Assembly (NCBI GenBank): GCA_947452785.1
Contig: CANGDZ010000004.1
Coordinates: forward strand, 33,312-97,311
Direction: 5' to 3'
Origin: Comamonadaceae bacterium
GTDB taxonomy: Bacteria > Pseudomonadota > Gammaproteobacteria > Burkholderiales > Burkholderiaceae_C
Length of the DNA: 64,000 nt
Shown: piece after piece, positions 1 to 8,361 of the stretch
How the letters are laid out: each line of letters opens with the position of its first letter
Numbering within the stretch: the first letter of the stretch is position 1
Notes under the pieces: generated by a model
The model's input: only the letters and a program-made list of their open reading frames with translations
Databases searched by the model: none
What the model was told of the DNA's origin: nothing
Made by a program: the position numbers and the translations under genes

Positions 1-1388
1 GTGGCCGGGTTGCTGCGCCAAATCAGCGCCAGCTTGGGGCTCAAGAGCTGCGCGTTTTGCTGTCCGGAGTTGGCGGGCTGACTGGAATTGACTTGGAAAT
101 GGTGTGCGTCTGCACGCAGTCCGGTGATGCTGCGCAGGGACTGCGTCCAGCGCACTTCGGTTTGCGCCCATAGCGCCAGGCTGCGCTGCTGGATGCGGTC
201 TTCGCGCACCGTGTTCCAGATTTCCCGTTGCGTGGTGTTGTACAGCCCCACCGGGCTGAGTTGGTCTTGCCGGCCTTGCACACCCAGCGTGTGAATGACT
301 TCTCGCTCGCCCCAGTTGGACCACAGCGCGTGCGATGCGGCAAAACCTGCCGCCTTGCGGCGCTCAGATTGTTGAAACTGATCGCCGGCTTCACAATTGC
401 CTTGGGACTGCAGGTTGGCCATGCAATACGTAAAGTTAGACCACAAGTCCAGTCCCGATTGCAGTAACCAGGCATTGGCTTTGGTTTGGCTGTCGCTGGT
501 TTTACGCGCCCATTCGCCTGACAGGCTGTAGCGACTCGTGAAGCCGCCCGCCGTGGGGTCGAGTGAGCCAAAACGCGGCACCCGTCCTTGGTCAATGGCG
601 CGTTGTGGGATCTGGTCGGTTGAAGTCCAGCGGTTGCGGTAGGCCATGGCCGCCACCGAAAATCCGTCATTGATCGAGCCTTCGCTGTAGCGCAGCAGAC
701 CGTTGAGTTTGCGGTTGTTCTCGGGCACCAGCCAGGGACCGTTGTGGTTCAGAAACTCCAAGCCATACAGCCACCGCCCAGCGCCCGCAGTCTGCAAGAA
801 CGCGCCAGCCAACAGGCCTCGTTGATAGCCGTAAGGCCCGAATGTCATTTGGGCCAAGTTGCCCTGCAGTTGACGCAGCGTGCTGATGCGGGCCGAACCG
901 GCCGACGCAAAATCGCCATCCTCTGCGCTGTAGGGGCCTTTGCGGTAGTGCACTTGCTCAATCAACTCGGGTATCAAGAAGTTCAAGTCGGTGTAGCCCT
1001 GGCCATGCGCGTGGCTGGGCATGTTCAAGGGCATGCCGTCGAGTGAGGTGGCAAAGTCGGTGCCGTGGTCCAAATTGAAGCCGCGCAAAAAATACTGATT
1101 CGCTTTGCCATCGCCCGCATGCTGGGTCACGATCAAGCCGGGCACCATTTCCAACACCTCACCAGGACGCAGCAAGGGCACACTGGCCAAGCGCTGAGCG
1201 GAAACTACGCCCTCGTTGCCGGCTTCGGCCAAGCCCGAAAGCTTTTCTGCGGCCGCGCGGATGTCGATGGACGGTAGCTCAGTGACCGGCTCGGCCCCCG
1301 AGGCGCAGTGGGGGGCGAGAAAGCCCCAGGTCAGCCAGTAGCAGAACTGGCGCCAGCCAGACCTTAGCCCTGGATGCCCAAGCGCCAT
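1..1388 (-). CDS. TonB-dependent outer-membrane receptor (3' end outside window)
   Basis: Outer-membrane receptor for TonB-energised uptake; about 462 N-terminal codons are present and the rest of the barrel lies beyond the left edge. A signal peptide with the hydrophobic core WLTWGFLAPHC probably ends after ASGA near residue 32. A plug domain follows with LLRPGEVLEMVPGLIV and FLRGFNLDHGTDF, then barrel-like strands such as LLSPKLALIW. The chosen ATG overlaps the last 25 bases of the upstream methyltransferase gene, so the two are probably co-transcribed; no other in-frame start precedes the signal peptide. The ligand (siderophore, cobalamin, metal or other) cannot be told from this fragment. 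Confidence 0.85.
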   Translation of the reverse strand, partial: MALGHPGLRSGWRQFCYWLTWGFLAPHCASGAEPVTELPSIDIRAAAEKLSGLAEAGNEGVVSAQRLASVPLLRPGEVLEMVPGLIVTQHAGDGKANQYFLRGFNLDHGTDFATSLDGMPLNMPSHAHGQGYTDLNFLIPELIEQVHYRKGPYSAEDGDFASAGSARISTLRQLQGNLAQMTFGPYGYQRGLLAGAFLQTAGAGRWLYGLEFLNHNGPWLVPENNRKLNGLLRYSEGSINDGFSVAAMAYRNRWTSTDQIPQRAIDQGRVPRFGSLDPTAGGFTSRYSLSGEWARKTSDSQTKANAWLLQSGLDLWSNFTYCMANLQSQGNCEAGDQFQQSERRKAAGFAASHALWSNWGEREVIHTLGVQGRQDQLSPVGLYNTTQREIWNTVREDRIQQRSLALWAQTEVRWTQSLRSITGLRADAHHFQVNSSQPANSGQQNAQLLSPKLALIWRSNPA

Positions 1389-2596
1389 AGCGATGTGACT
1401 TCGGCCGAGCGTGCAGCGTGCAAGGGGTCTTCTTGGTCCATGGCTTTGGCGTGGGTGGGGCGAATGTCGTCGCGGCCCAGCACGGTCAGTCCGGCTTGCT
1501 CAATCCAGCCCAGCAGTTCTTCGCGGGTGCGCAAGCCCAGGTGTTCGGCCAGATCCGACAGAATCAGCCAGGCTTGGCCATCGGTGGTCAGGTGGGCACG
1601 CACGCCGCTCAAAAAGCCGCGCAGCATGTGGCTGTTCTCGTCGTAAATGGCGTGCTCAATCGGTGCATTGGCGCGGGCTGGCACCCAGGGCGGGTTGCAG
1701 ACGATCAGAGGTGCTTGGCCTTCGGGGAACAAATCGGCTTGCACTAATTGCACTTTGGGCAGTGCGCCCAGACGCTCCAGGTTGTCGCGCGCGCAGACCA
1801 GGGCACGCGGATCGTTGTCGGTGGCGATGATGCGTTTGACGCCGCGCCGCGACAGCATGGCCGACAACACGCCAGAACCCACGCCAATGTCAAAGGCCAG
1901 TGAGTAGTCGGCAGGCAAAGGCGCGTTGGCCACCAGCGCTACATATTCGCCCCGTACAGGCGAAAACACGCCGTAACTGGGAAAGATGCGGTTATTGGGC
2001 GCACCGCCCAAGGCTTCGACTTCGATGCCTTTTTTGTGCCATTCGTGGGCGCCGACCACGCCCAGCAATTCGCGCAGCGAGGTGACGGTGTTGGTCTTGC
2101 CCTCGATCGGCCCCCAGGCCTCCAAGCAGGCTTGACGCAAGTCCGGTGCGCGGCGCAAAGGAATGGTGCGGTCCGCATTCAGCGGAATCAACAACATCGA
2201 CAACGTACGTGCGCGTTGTGACTGGGCTTGCCGATGCAAATGGAACGCTTGCTGTGGTGTGATGGGCGTGGTTTCTTGCGCGCGCGATTTGGCGCGAGCT
2301 TTGCCCGGTTTGATGGGGGCGTTGGCACGGCGCATCATGGCCTGCAACAACAAGCGTGCGTTTTGGAAATCACCGCGCCACACCATGCCCGTGCCTTCGC
2401 AGGCCAGGCGGTAGGCCGAGTCGGCGTTCAGGGTGTCGTCGGCGATGACCACCCGTTTAGGTGGCGCTGCATTGCGCTCAGAGCGCCACAGGGCATGGCA
2501 TTCGGTGCCCTTTTCAGTCCAGCTCAGGCTGGCTGCGGCGGTGTCAGTGGCGTCTGTGGCGGACGAAGTGGTCGTTGAAATAGGGGCTTGATTCAT
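1364..2596 (-). CDS. Class I SAM-dependent methyltransferase
   Basis: A 410-residue protein whose C-terminal half is a Rossmann methyltransferase. The SAM-binding motif I reads FDIGVGSGVL at about residues 235-244, the acidic ribose-binding loop is ATDNDP near 258, and NPPW is at 301-304. NPPW/NPPY is typical of N-methylating enzymes acting on glutamine or nucleobases (PrmC- and RsmC/RlmG-like). The N-terminal 170 residues are poorly conserved and contain a basic linker, perhaps for RNA or ribosome contact. The target is unknown. The gene lies head-to-head with nudB, and the TonB receptor begins inside its 3' end. Confidence 0.75.
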   Translation of the reverse strand: MNQAPISTTTSSATDATDTAAASLSWTEKGTECHALWRSERNAAPPKRVVIADDTLNADSAYRLACEGTGMVWRGDFQNARLLLQAMMRRANAPIKPGKARAKSRAQETTPITPQQAFHLHRQAQSQRARTLSMLLIPLNADRTIPLRRAPDLRQACLEAWGPIEGKTNTVTSLRELLGVVGAHEWHKKGIEVEALGGAPNNRIFPSYGVFSPVRGEYVALVANAPLPADYSLAFDIGVGSGVLSAMLSRRGVKRIIATDNDPRALVCARDNLERLGALPKVQLVQADLFPEGQAPLIVCNPPWVPARANAPIEHAIYDENSHMLRGFLSGVRAHLTTDGQAWLILSDLAEHLGLRTREELLGWIEQAGLTVLGRDDIRPTHAKAMDQEDPLHAARSAEVTSLWRLGIQG

Positions 2597-2661
2597 TGAC
2601 CCATCATAAGGGGCGATGAAATGCAGCGGTCACACAGTGGAAACGAAAGGTTTGGAAGCTC

Positions 2662-2688
2662 TTGACACGGCCTGGGCGTGGCTAGAAT
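2662..2688 (+). promoter_or_regulatory. Putative sigma-70 promoter of nudB
   Basis: TTGACA and TAGAAT are separated by 15 bases in the gap between the divergent methyltransferase gene and nudB. Both hexamers are close to consensus. The spacer is shorter than the usual 16-18, so activity is an inference. Confidence 0.45.
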
Positions 2689-2728
2689 GAGCCATCCTTA
2701 TTGTCAAATGGCAAGCTGTTGAGCACTC

Positions 2729-3187
2729 ATGTCTGAGCATCCTTCCTACAAAATCCCGCTGTCGGTGTTGGTGGTGATTCACACGCCTGCACTGGAAGTG
2801 TTGCTGATTCGCCGTACCGATTCAGGAACTTGGCAATCGGTCACTGGCAGCAAAGACGCGGAACATGAAGACTGGCGCAGCACAGCGGTGCGCGAAGTGC
2901 AGGAAGAAACCGGCATCGATGCCTTGCACGCAGACTGCCATTTACAGGATTGGGGTTTGGAAAATGTGTACGCGATCTACCCCCATTGGCGCTGGCGCTA
3001 CCACCCGCAAGTCAGTTACAACACCGAGCGTGTGTTTGGTTTGTGTGTACCCACAGGCCAGTTGGTGCAGTTGCACGATAAAGAGCACACGGCTTGGCAA
3101 TGGTTGCCTTGGCGTGAAGCGGCAGACACTTGTTTTTCAGCCTCCAATGCCGAGGCCATTTTGATGTTGCCGCGTTACTTGTCGTAA
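2729..3187 (+). CDS. nudB: Dihydroneopterin triphosphate diphosphatase (Nudix, NudB)
   Basis: A 152-residue Nudix hydrolase, the usual NudB length, that removes pyrophosphate from dihydroneopterin triphosphate in folate synthesis. The Nudix helix reads REVQEETGI; the upstream glycine in VTGSK is one residue further from the first conserved Glu than in the canonical box. The WRWRYHP segment in the middle of the protein resembles NudB orthologues. folE, which makes its substrate, lies about 2.1 kb downstream on the same strand, which supports the folate assignment over a general dNTPase role. Nine bases separate it from the next gene. Confidence 0.85.
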   Translation: MSEHPSYKIPLSVLVVIHTPALEVLLIRRTDSGTWQSVTGSKDAEHEDWRSTAVREVQEETGIDALHADCHLQDWGLENVYAIYPHWRWRYHPQVSYNTERVFGLCVPTGQLVQLHDKEHTAWQWLPWREAADTCFSASNAEAILMLPRYLS

Positions 3188-3196
3188 GAGGACAGC

Positions 3197-3955
3197 ATGC
3201 CAGAAACCCATTCCGATTTCGTTTTCCCCACGTTCCGTGTCGCCACCTACAACATCCACAAAGGGGTACAAGGCCTGGGGCCGGCAAGGCGCCTGGAGAT
3301 TCACAACATCGGCCATGCGATCGAGCAACTCGATGCCGACGTGGTTTGTTTGCAAGAGGTGCGCAATGGGCATCGCGGGGAAGAGAAATACTTCAAGCGC
3401 TGGCCTGTATTGCCGCAGGCCGATTTTCTGGCTCCAGAAGGCTATGAGGCCATATACAAAACCAATGCAGTGACCGCGCACGGCGAACATGGCAACGCCT
3501 TGTTGTCACGCTGGCCCGTGTTGATGCATCAGCATGAAGACATGTCGGACCACCGTTTGGAGCAACGCGGTTTGCTGCATGCCGAAGTGCAAGTGCAAGC
3601 CAGGCGGGTGCATGTGATCGTGGTGCATCTGGGCTTGATCCCGGCCAGCCGGGTGCGGCAGATCACGCAGTTGCTGGCGTTCATCGAGCGCGAAATTCCG
3701 GCCGATGCACCGGTCTTGGTGGCGGGCGACTTCAACGATTGGGGTCGCCGTGTGGGCCTGATGATGCAGGCGGCGGGCTTGGCCGAGTGGTCACATTCCC
3801 GGGCTTCAACTTACCCTTCGCGCCTGCCGATCGTGCAGCTGGACCATGTGTATGCGCGCGGCTTGCGGCCCACGGGGTTGATGGTGCCGCATGGCCGAAT
3901 TTGGCGTCAGATGTCTGACCACCTGCCTCTGGTCGCTGAGTTTCAGTGGGATTGA
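3197..3955 (+). CDS. Endonuclease/exonuclease/phosphatase (EEP) family protein, YbhP-like
   Basis: A 252-residue EEP-fold protein with no signal peptide. The expected metal-dependent phosphodiesterase residues are visible: YNIHKG (Asn), LQEVR (catalytic Glu), GDFND (Asp/Asn pair near residue 178) and SDHLPL (Asp-His near the C-terminus). It stands seven bases upstream of clsB. The same neighbour pair (ybhP-ybhO/clsB) is known in Escherichia coli, so a role in phospholipid metabolism rather than DNA repair is likely, though the substrate is not established from sequence. Confidence 0.8.
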   Translation: MPETHSDFVFPTFRVATYNIHKGVQGLGPARRLEIHNIGHAIEQLDADVVCLQEVRNGHRGEEKYFKRWPVLPQADFLAPEGYEAIYKTNAVTAHGEHGNALLSRWPVLMHQHEDMSDHRLEQRGLLHAEVQVQARRVHVIVVHLGLIPASRVRQITQLLAFIEREIPADAPVLVAGDFNDWGRRVGLMMQAAGLAEWSHSRASTYPSRLPIVQLDHVYARGLRPTGLMVPHGRIWRQMSDHLPLVAEFQWD

Positions 3956-3962
3956 CTGATTG

Positions 3963-5201
3963 ATGCGCCACACCCGCGCCAGCCACTTCATTCGCGACGG
4001 CCATCAGATCCGGTTGCTCGAAGGCGGCAAAGAATATTTCGCTGCACTCATGGTGGCGGTTGAGCTCGCACGTTCCCAAGTGCATTTGGAAACTTATATT
4101 TTTGATTTTCATGGCAGCGGGGCCGAAGTGGCAGAGTGCTTGATACGCGCCGCGCAGCGCGGGGTGCGTGTGTGGGTTGTGGTGGACGGGGTCGGTTCAG
4201 GGGCGTTGACCGAGGACTGGCGGCAACGCTTTGAGGCGGCCGGTGTCGATTGGCGGGTGTATTCGCCTTTGGGCTCGCTGGGTTTATTGATCCCCAGCCG
4301 TTGGCGCCGCTTGCATCGCAAATTGTGTGTGGTGGACGGTCAGTTGGCTTTTTGTGGCGGCATCAACATCCTGGATGATTGGTACGACCCCTACCATGGT
4401 CAATTAGAGAAACCGCGTCTTGATTTTGCGGTGAGCGCGACAGGAGCCTTGGTGCAGCAAGTGCAAGAGACCACTGCCCAACTGTGGTGGCGCATCCAAG
4501 CGGTGCGCCATGTGCGTCAGCATCGGTTTCCAGAGGCCTTCAGTTCGTTCAAAGCCGCTGGCTTGCACTTGCCTTGGACCGAGCCTGACCAGCCCATGGG
4601 GCACTCCCACAGGTTGGCGCGAGCCGGCTTGCTGCTGCGTGACAACTGGCTGCACCGGAGGCAGATTGAAAAAGCGTATTGCAAAGCCATTGGTTTGGCG
4701 CGCCAAGAAATTGTGATTGCCAATGCGTATTTCGTACCGGGGCGCAAGGTCCGCCGAGCCCTGATCCATGCCGCCAGCCGCGGCGTGCGTGTGCGATTGC
4801 TGTTGCAAGGACGCTATGAGTACTTCATGCAATTTCATGCCGTCCGTCCGGTCTATGGGGCCTTGCTGGCCGCCGGGGTGGAGATTCATGAATACACGGC
4901 CAGCTTTTTGCACGCCAAAGTCGCTGTGATTGATGCGCACCATGTTCGGCCCTGGGCCACAGTGGGCTCGTCCAACTTGGATCCCATCAGTTTGCTGATG
5001 GCGCGCGAAGCCAATGTGGTAGTGGCTGATGGCCCCTTCGCCCAGCAGTTGCATGCCCGTTTGGTGCTGGCCATTGAGCAGGAGAGCACGCCCATCGCCG
5101 CCGCAGCCTTTGCCGATCGGCCTCGCTTGCAGCGGGCGCTGGATTGGGCGGCCTATGGTCTGATGCGTTTAGCCTTGATTTTGACGGGCAAGCGCTATTG
5201 A
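3963..5201 (+). CDS. clsB: Cardiolipin synthase B (phospholipase D family)
   Basis: A 412-residue member of the phospholipase D superfamily that joins phospholipids into cardiolipin at the inner membrane. Two HKD motifs are present: HRKLCVVDGQLAFCGGIN in the first half and HAKVAVIDA followed by VGSSNLD in the second. There is no N-terminal pair of membrane helices, which fits the ClsB/YbhO type rather than ClsA. The ATG start was preferred over a TTG immediately before it. It follows the EEP gene closely, as in ybhP-ybhO of enterobacteria. Confidence 0.85.
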   Translation: MRHTRASHFIRDGHQIRLLEGGKEYFAALMVAVELARSQVHLETYIFDFHGSGAEVAECLIRAAQRGVRVWVVVDGVGSGALTEDWRQRFEAAGVDWRVYSPLGSLGLLIPSRWRRLHRKLCVVDGQLAFCGGINILDDWYDPYHGQLEKPRLDFAVSATGALVQQVQETTAQLWWRIQAVRHVRQHRFPEAFSSFKAAGLHLPWTEPDQPMGHSHRLARAGLLLRDNWLHRRQIEKAYCKAIGLARQEIVIANAYFVPGRKVRRALIHAASRGVRVRLLLQGRYEYFMQFHAVRPVYGALLAAGVEIHEYTASFLHAKVAVIDAHHVRPWATVGSSNLDPISLLMAREANVVVADGPFAQQLHARLVLAIEQESTPIAAAAFADRPRLQRALDWAAYGLMRLALILTGKRY

Positions 5202-5292
5202 GCGCGGGCCTCGCGCCATAGAGCCCCCACCCCGCGGTGGTCCTATCAATCGCTGGTACGATGCTTGCCATGTCCAAGAATGCCTCCAAGCC

Positions 5293-6006
5293 ATGAAAGC
5301 TTCACCAGCCGTCTCTTCGCAAGACCATGGCACGCCCATGTCCGTCAAGATCCGTGAACGGGTCGTCGCCGCACGCAAGCGCTACAACGCCAACGACAAC
5401 ATTGCCGACTACATCCAACCCGGCGAGCTGGAGCTCCTGCTCGATGAGGTGACCGAGAAGATGAAGGGTGTGTTGGACAGCATGGTGATTGACACCGAGC
5501 ACGACCACAACACCAACAACACGGCCCGCCGCGTGGCCAAGATGTACCTCAAAGAGGTCTTCAAAGGGCGTTACGTGACGGCCCCCGAAATCACTGAGTT
5601 TCCCAATGCGGAGCACCTGAACGAGCTGATGATTGTCGGCCCCATCACCGTGCGCAGCGCCTGTAGCCATCACCTGTGCCCGGTGATTGGCAAGATCTGG
5701 ATCGGTGTGCTGCCCAATGAGCACACCAACGTGATCGGCTTGTCCAAATACGCGCGCCTGGCCGAATGGATCATGGGCCGTCCACAGATCCAAGAAGAAG
5801 CAGTGGTGCAACTGGCCGACCTGATTCAGCGCAAGACCCAGCCGGACGGTTTGGCGATCGTCATGGAAGCGAGCCACTTTTGCATGGGCTGGCGCGGCGT
5901 GAAAGACATGGACAGCAAAATGATCAACTCGGTCATGCGCGGCGTGTTCTTGAAAGACGCCAATTTGCGCCGTGAATTTTTGGCCTTGATTCCCCGAAAG
6001 GACTGA
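5293..6006 (+). CDS. folE: GTP cyclohydrolase I
   Basis: A 237-residue type I GTP cyclohydrolase that makes dihydroneopterin triphosphate from GTP, the first step of folate (and pterin) synthesis. The zinc-site segment SACSHHLCPV and the following KIWIGVLP, GLSKYARL and QEEAVVQLADLI are characteristic. A second in-frame ATG 45 bases downstream (MSVKIRER) is a possible start; no clear ribosome-binding site decides between them. The BLUF photoreceptor gene begins two bases after its stop codon. Confidence 0.93.
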   Translation: MKASPAVSSQDHGTPMSVKIRERVVAARKRYNANDNIADYIQPGELELLLDEVTEKMKGVLDSMVIDTEHDHNTNNTARRVAKMYLKEVFKGRYVTAPEITEFPNAEHLNELMIVGPITVRSACSHHLCPVIGKIWIGVLPNEHTNVIGLSKYARLAEWIMGRPQIQEEAVVQLADLIQRKTQPDGLAIVMEASHFCMGWRGVKDMDSKMINSVMRGVFLKDANLRREFLALIPRKD

Positions 6007-6008
6007 GC

Positions 6009-6431
6009 ATGTTGGTACGCCTGTTGTATGCGAGTCGCGCTGTCGATGCGGGGCCCGAGATCATTGAAAACATTTTGGGCCAGTCGCGCCAATTCAATCC
6101 CAGCGGAGGCATCACCGGCATCCTGTGCTACGGCGGTGGTATCTTTTTGCAGGCCATTGAAGGCGGACGCGCTGCGGTCAGCGAGTTGTATGCGCACATT
6201 CAAAAAGACCCGCGCCACAAAGAAGTGGTGCTCTTGCATTACCAAGAAATTTCCGAGCGCCGTTACAGCGGCTGGACCATGGGCCAGGTCGACGTGACCC
6301 GGGTGAACACCAGCATCTTGCTCAAATACTCCGAGCGCGCCGAGCTCGACCCCTACAGCGTGTCGGGATCAGTGTCCCTGGCTTTGCTGGAAGAGTTGAT
6401 GGCCACGGCCTCCATCATCGGCAGGTCCTGA
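6009..6431 (+). CDS. BLUF-domain blue-light photoreceptor
   Basis: A 140-residue single-domain BLUF protein that would bind FAD and sense blue light. The photocycle residues are all visible: Tyr7 (RLLYAS), Asn30 (FNPSGGITG), Gln48 (FLQAIEG) and the WTM element with Trp89 and Met91. No output domain is attached, so signalling must go through a partner protein. Its start lies two bases after folE, implying co-translation with GTP cyclohydrolase I. Confidence 0.9.
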   Translation: MLVRLLYASRAVDAGPEIIENILGQSRQFNPSGGITGILCYGGGIFLQAIEGGRAAVSELYAHIQKDPRHKEVVLLHYQEISERRYSGWTMGQVDVTRVNTSILLKYSERAELDPYSVSGSVSLALLEELMATASIIGRS

Positions 6432-6438
6432 CACAGGC

Positions 6439-7257
6439 ATGCTGATCGGCTGCGACTTCACCAGCAGCCCCAGCCGGCGCAAACCCATTGTGCTGGCCCT
6501 TGGCGATGCACAGCCAGGGCAAGTGCGGTTGCAGCAGCTGCAAACATTCACGACCTTGTCTGAATTCGGCCAATGGCTGGCCGCGCCGCGCGCCTGGGTC
6601 GGCGGCTTTGATTTGCCCTTTGGCCTGCCGCGTGAGTTGGTGACCACATTGGACTGGCCTTTGGAGTGGGTCGCTTGCATGCGGCATTACGCCAGCTTGA
6701 GCCGAGCCACCATCCGCGATGAATTTGCTGCTTTTTGCAACGCACGCCCGGTGGGCGGCAAGTTTGCGCACCGGCAAACAGACGGGCCTGCAGGCTCCAG
6801 TCCGTCCATGAAATGGGTCAACCCGCCCGTGGCCTACATGCTGCATGCCGGGGTGCCCTTGCTGCTGGATGCGGGCGTGTCGCTGCCGGGTTTGCACTCG
6901 GGTGACCCGGGTAAAGTGGCGCTGGAGGCTTATCCGGGTTTGCTGGCCCGCGAAATTTTGGGCCAGCGCAGCTACAAGAGTGACGACAAAGCCAAACAAA
7001 CACCAGAACGTCTGCTGGCCCGCAAAGATGTACTCAGCGCGCTGGAGCGCGGGCAGACCCGCCTGGGTTTGCGATTGAAATTGAGCACTGTCTTGTCTGA
7101 ACAATTGGTTCACGACCCTTCAGGCGACGCGCTTGACGCCGCCCTGTGTTTGATGCAAGCGGCCTGGGCCGCACAACAACACTTTCAAAACCCCAGCCCC
7201 AATGGCTATGGCCTGCCTGACTTCGACCCCCTAGAGGGGTGGATTGTCAGCGCTTAA
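6439..7257 (+). CDS. DUF429 family protein
   Basis: A 272-residue cytoplasmic protein matching the DUF429 family, which has a predicted RNase H-like fold. It opens with LIGCDFTSSP, typical of the family's first strand and acidic residue, followed by GGFDLPFGLPREL, ALEAYPGLLAR and a late DALDAALCLMQA with acidic residues. Function is not known. It begins seven bases after the BLUF gene, so folE, BLUF and this gene may form one operon. Confidence 0.7.
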   Translation: MLIGCDFTSSPSRRKPIVLALGDAQPGQVRLQQLQTFTTLSEFGQWLAAPRAWVGGFDLPFGLPRELVTTLDWPLEWVACMRHYASLSRATIRDEFAAFCNARPVGGKFAHRQTDGPAGSSPSMKWVNPPVAYMLHAGVPLLLDAGVSLPGLHSGDPGKVALEAYPGLLAREILGQRSYKSDDKAKQTPERLLARKDVLSALERGQTRLGLRLKLSTVLSEQLVHDPSGDALDAALCLMQAAWAAQQHFQNPSPNGYGLPDFDPLEGWIVSA

Positions 7258-7498
7258 GCGCCTTTTTTCTCCTTACCACCCCAACCAAGATGCGTTCCCC
7301 TGCAACGGGGTCGGTGCCAACGTGTGCTCGTCAAAATTGTATCTAATCATTATATTTGTATTACATATCAATTTAATAGTAAAATTAAGGTTACTTTTTA
7401 TGTTTAAAATAAATTTACGTTTTTAGTACTTTTACAGCGCCTTTTTTTACCAACAGTGCGAAGCGCTGAGCTTGTACGGGCACAAGGGGAGAAATTTC
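7258..7498. other. AT-rich intergenic region
   Basis: About 240 bases without a convincing gene. The middle (about 7335-7435) is strikingly A+T-rich compared with its surroundings, followed by a T-run near 7442. It probably holds the terminator of the upstream operon and the promoter of the small membrane protein gene; no clean hairpin or paired -35/-10 was found. The only open frame here is rich in random-looking hydrophobics and is not considered a gene. Confidence 0.4.
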
Positions 7499-7681
7499 AT
7501 GAGTTTGATGGTTTTTTTATCGCTGTCGGTGCTGATGGCCATTTCAGTCGGATTTTTGGTGTCTTTGTTATTGCGTTCATGGCTGAGAAAGCCGCGTCAA
7601 AAAGATGCCCCCGCTGAGGCTGCCAGCCCATCGCATGATTCGCGTGACGACAAAGCCGCAGATCCCAAGGAAGGCTTGTGA
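7499..7681 (+). CDS. Small single-pass membrane protein, unknown function
   Basis: A 60-residue protein with one N-terminal transmembrane helix (about residues 4-26, VFLSLSVLMAISVGFLVSLL) and a short charged cytoplasmic-type tail rich in Lys, Asp and Ala. The ATG was chosen because AAGGGGA lies about eight bases upstream. Its stop codon overlaps the start of the next gene by one base (TGATG), so the two are translationally coupled. No family recognised. Confidence 0.5.
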   Translation: MSLMVFLSLSVLMAISVGFLVSLLLRSWLRKPRQKDAPAEAASPSHDSRDDKAADPKEGL

Positions 7682-8343
7682 TGAGGCAAGCGTTGGTCAA
7701 CATGGTGGTGAGCGCTTTTTTGTGCTGGGCGATGCAAGGCGTCGCTTGGGGGCAGGCCGAACCAGAGGAGGTTTTTTTGCCCGCCTCCGTGCACGCGCCA
7801 AGCGCTTCTGATGTGGAAGGGTCTTGGATCGAGATGTATGGCGTGCGCCTGAGTAACGCCACGCGAGATGCAATGCGCCAGGCCTTGCATGCCCATGGAC
7901 TCAAGCCCGTGCGTGAAGACGCCCGTTACTGGGTGGACGTTTACGATGCCAAAGGACTGATCCGAGGCGCTTCGCAGTTTTACTTAGGTTATACCCAGGC
8001 CACGCAAAAGTTGGCGTTTGCGGAATATGCGTTCAACAGCTTCATGGACAGCCGCCACACGCAGCAAATTGTCGGCATGGTGACGTCCAAATATGGACCT
8101 CCTGCTGAAACCGTGGGGCAACTGGAAATGGGGGCGTTCACCGCCCGTTGGCGGATGGCCGAAGGGATGCAGATTCAGGTGGTGCGCGAGTGGCCAGAAA
8201 CCTCGACCTATCTGAAATTCATCAACCCTTCGGTCGATCTGGAGATGAAAGCAGAGTTGGACCAAGAAACCACCGCGCGCCAAAAACATCAACTGGCCGA
8301 AGGGGCGGTAGCGCGCCAACCCGCTGCAGCACGAGGGCGCTGA
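7681..8343 (+). CDS. Secreted protein of unknown function
   Basis: A 220-residue protein with a Sec-type signal peptide (hydrophobic VNMVVSAFLCWAMQGVAWG, cleavage likely before QAEPEE). The mature part has SWIEMYGVRLSNATRDAMRQAL and VTSKYGPPAE, an arrangement seen in periplasmic proteins of unknown role; the tail is Gln/Ala/Arg-rich. It starts inside the stop codon of the small membrane protein gene, so both probably act together in the envelope. No enzyme motif seen. Confidence 0.55.
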   Translation: MRQALVNMVVSAFLCWAMQGVAWGQAEPEEVFLPASVHAPSASDVEGSWIEMYGVRLSNATRDAMRQALHAHGLKPVREDARYWVDVYDAKGLIRGASQFYLGYTQATQKLAFAEYAFNSFMDSRHTQQIVGMVTSKYGPPAETVGQLEMGAFTARWRMAEGMQIQVVREWPETSTYLKFINPSVDLEMKAELDQETTARQKHQLAEGAVARQPAAARGR

Positions 8344-8361
8344 GCATTTCGTCAGGCCTGA

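Noticed and set aside
41..670. A 209-codon minus-strand open frame at the left edge
   Set aside because: It is out of frame with the TonB receptor read on the same strand, which has a signal peptide, plug motif and barrel strands; the 209-codon product has no family features.
7244..7426. Short plus-strand frame over the AT-rich region
   Set aside because: Begins inside the DUF429 gene, codes low-complexity hydrophobic sequence from AT-rich DNA, and has no ribosome-binding site.
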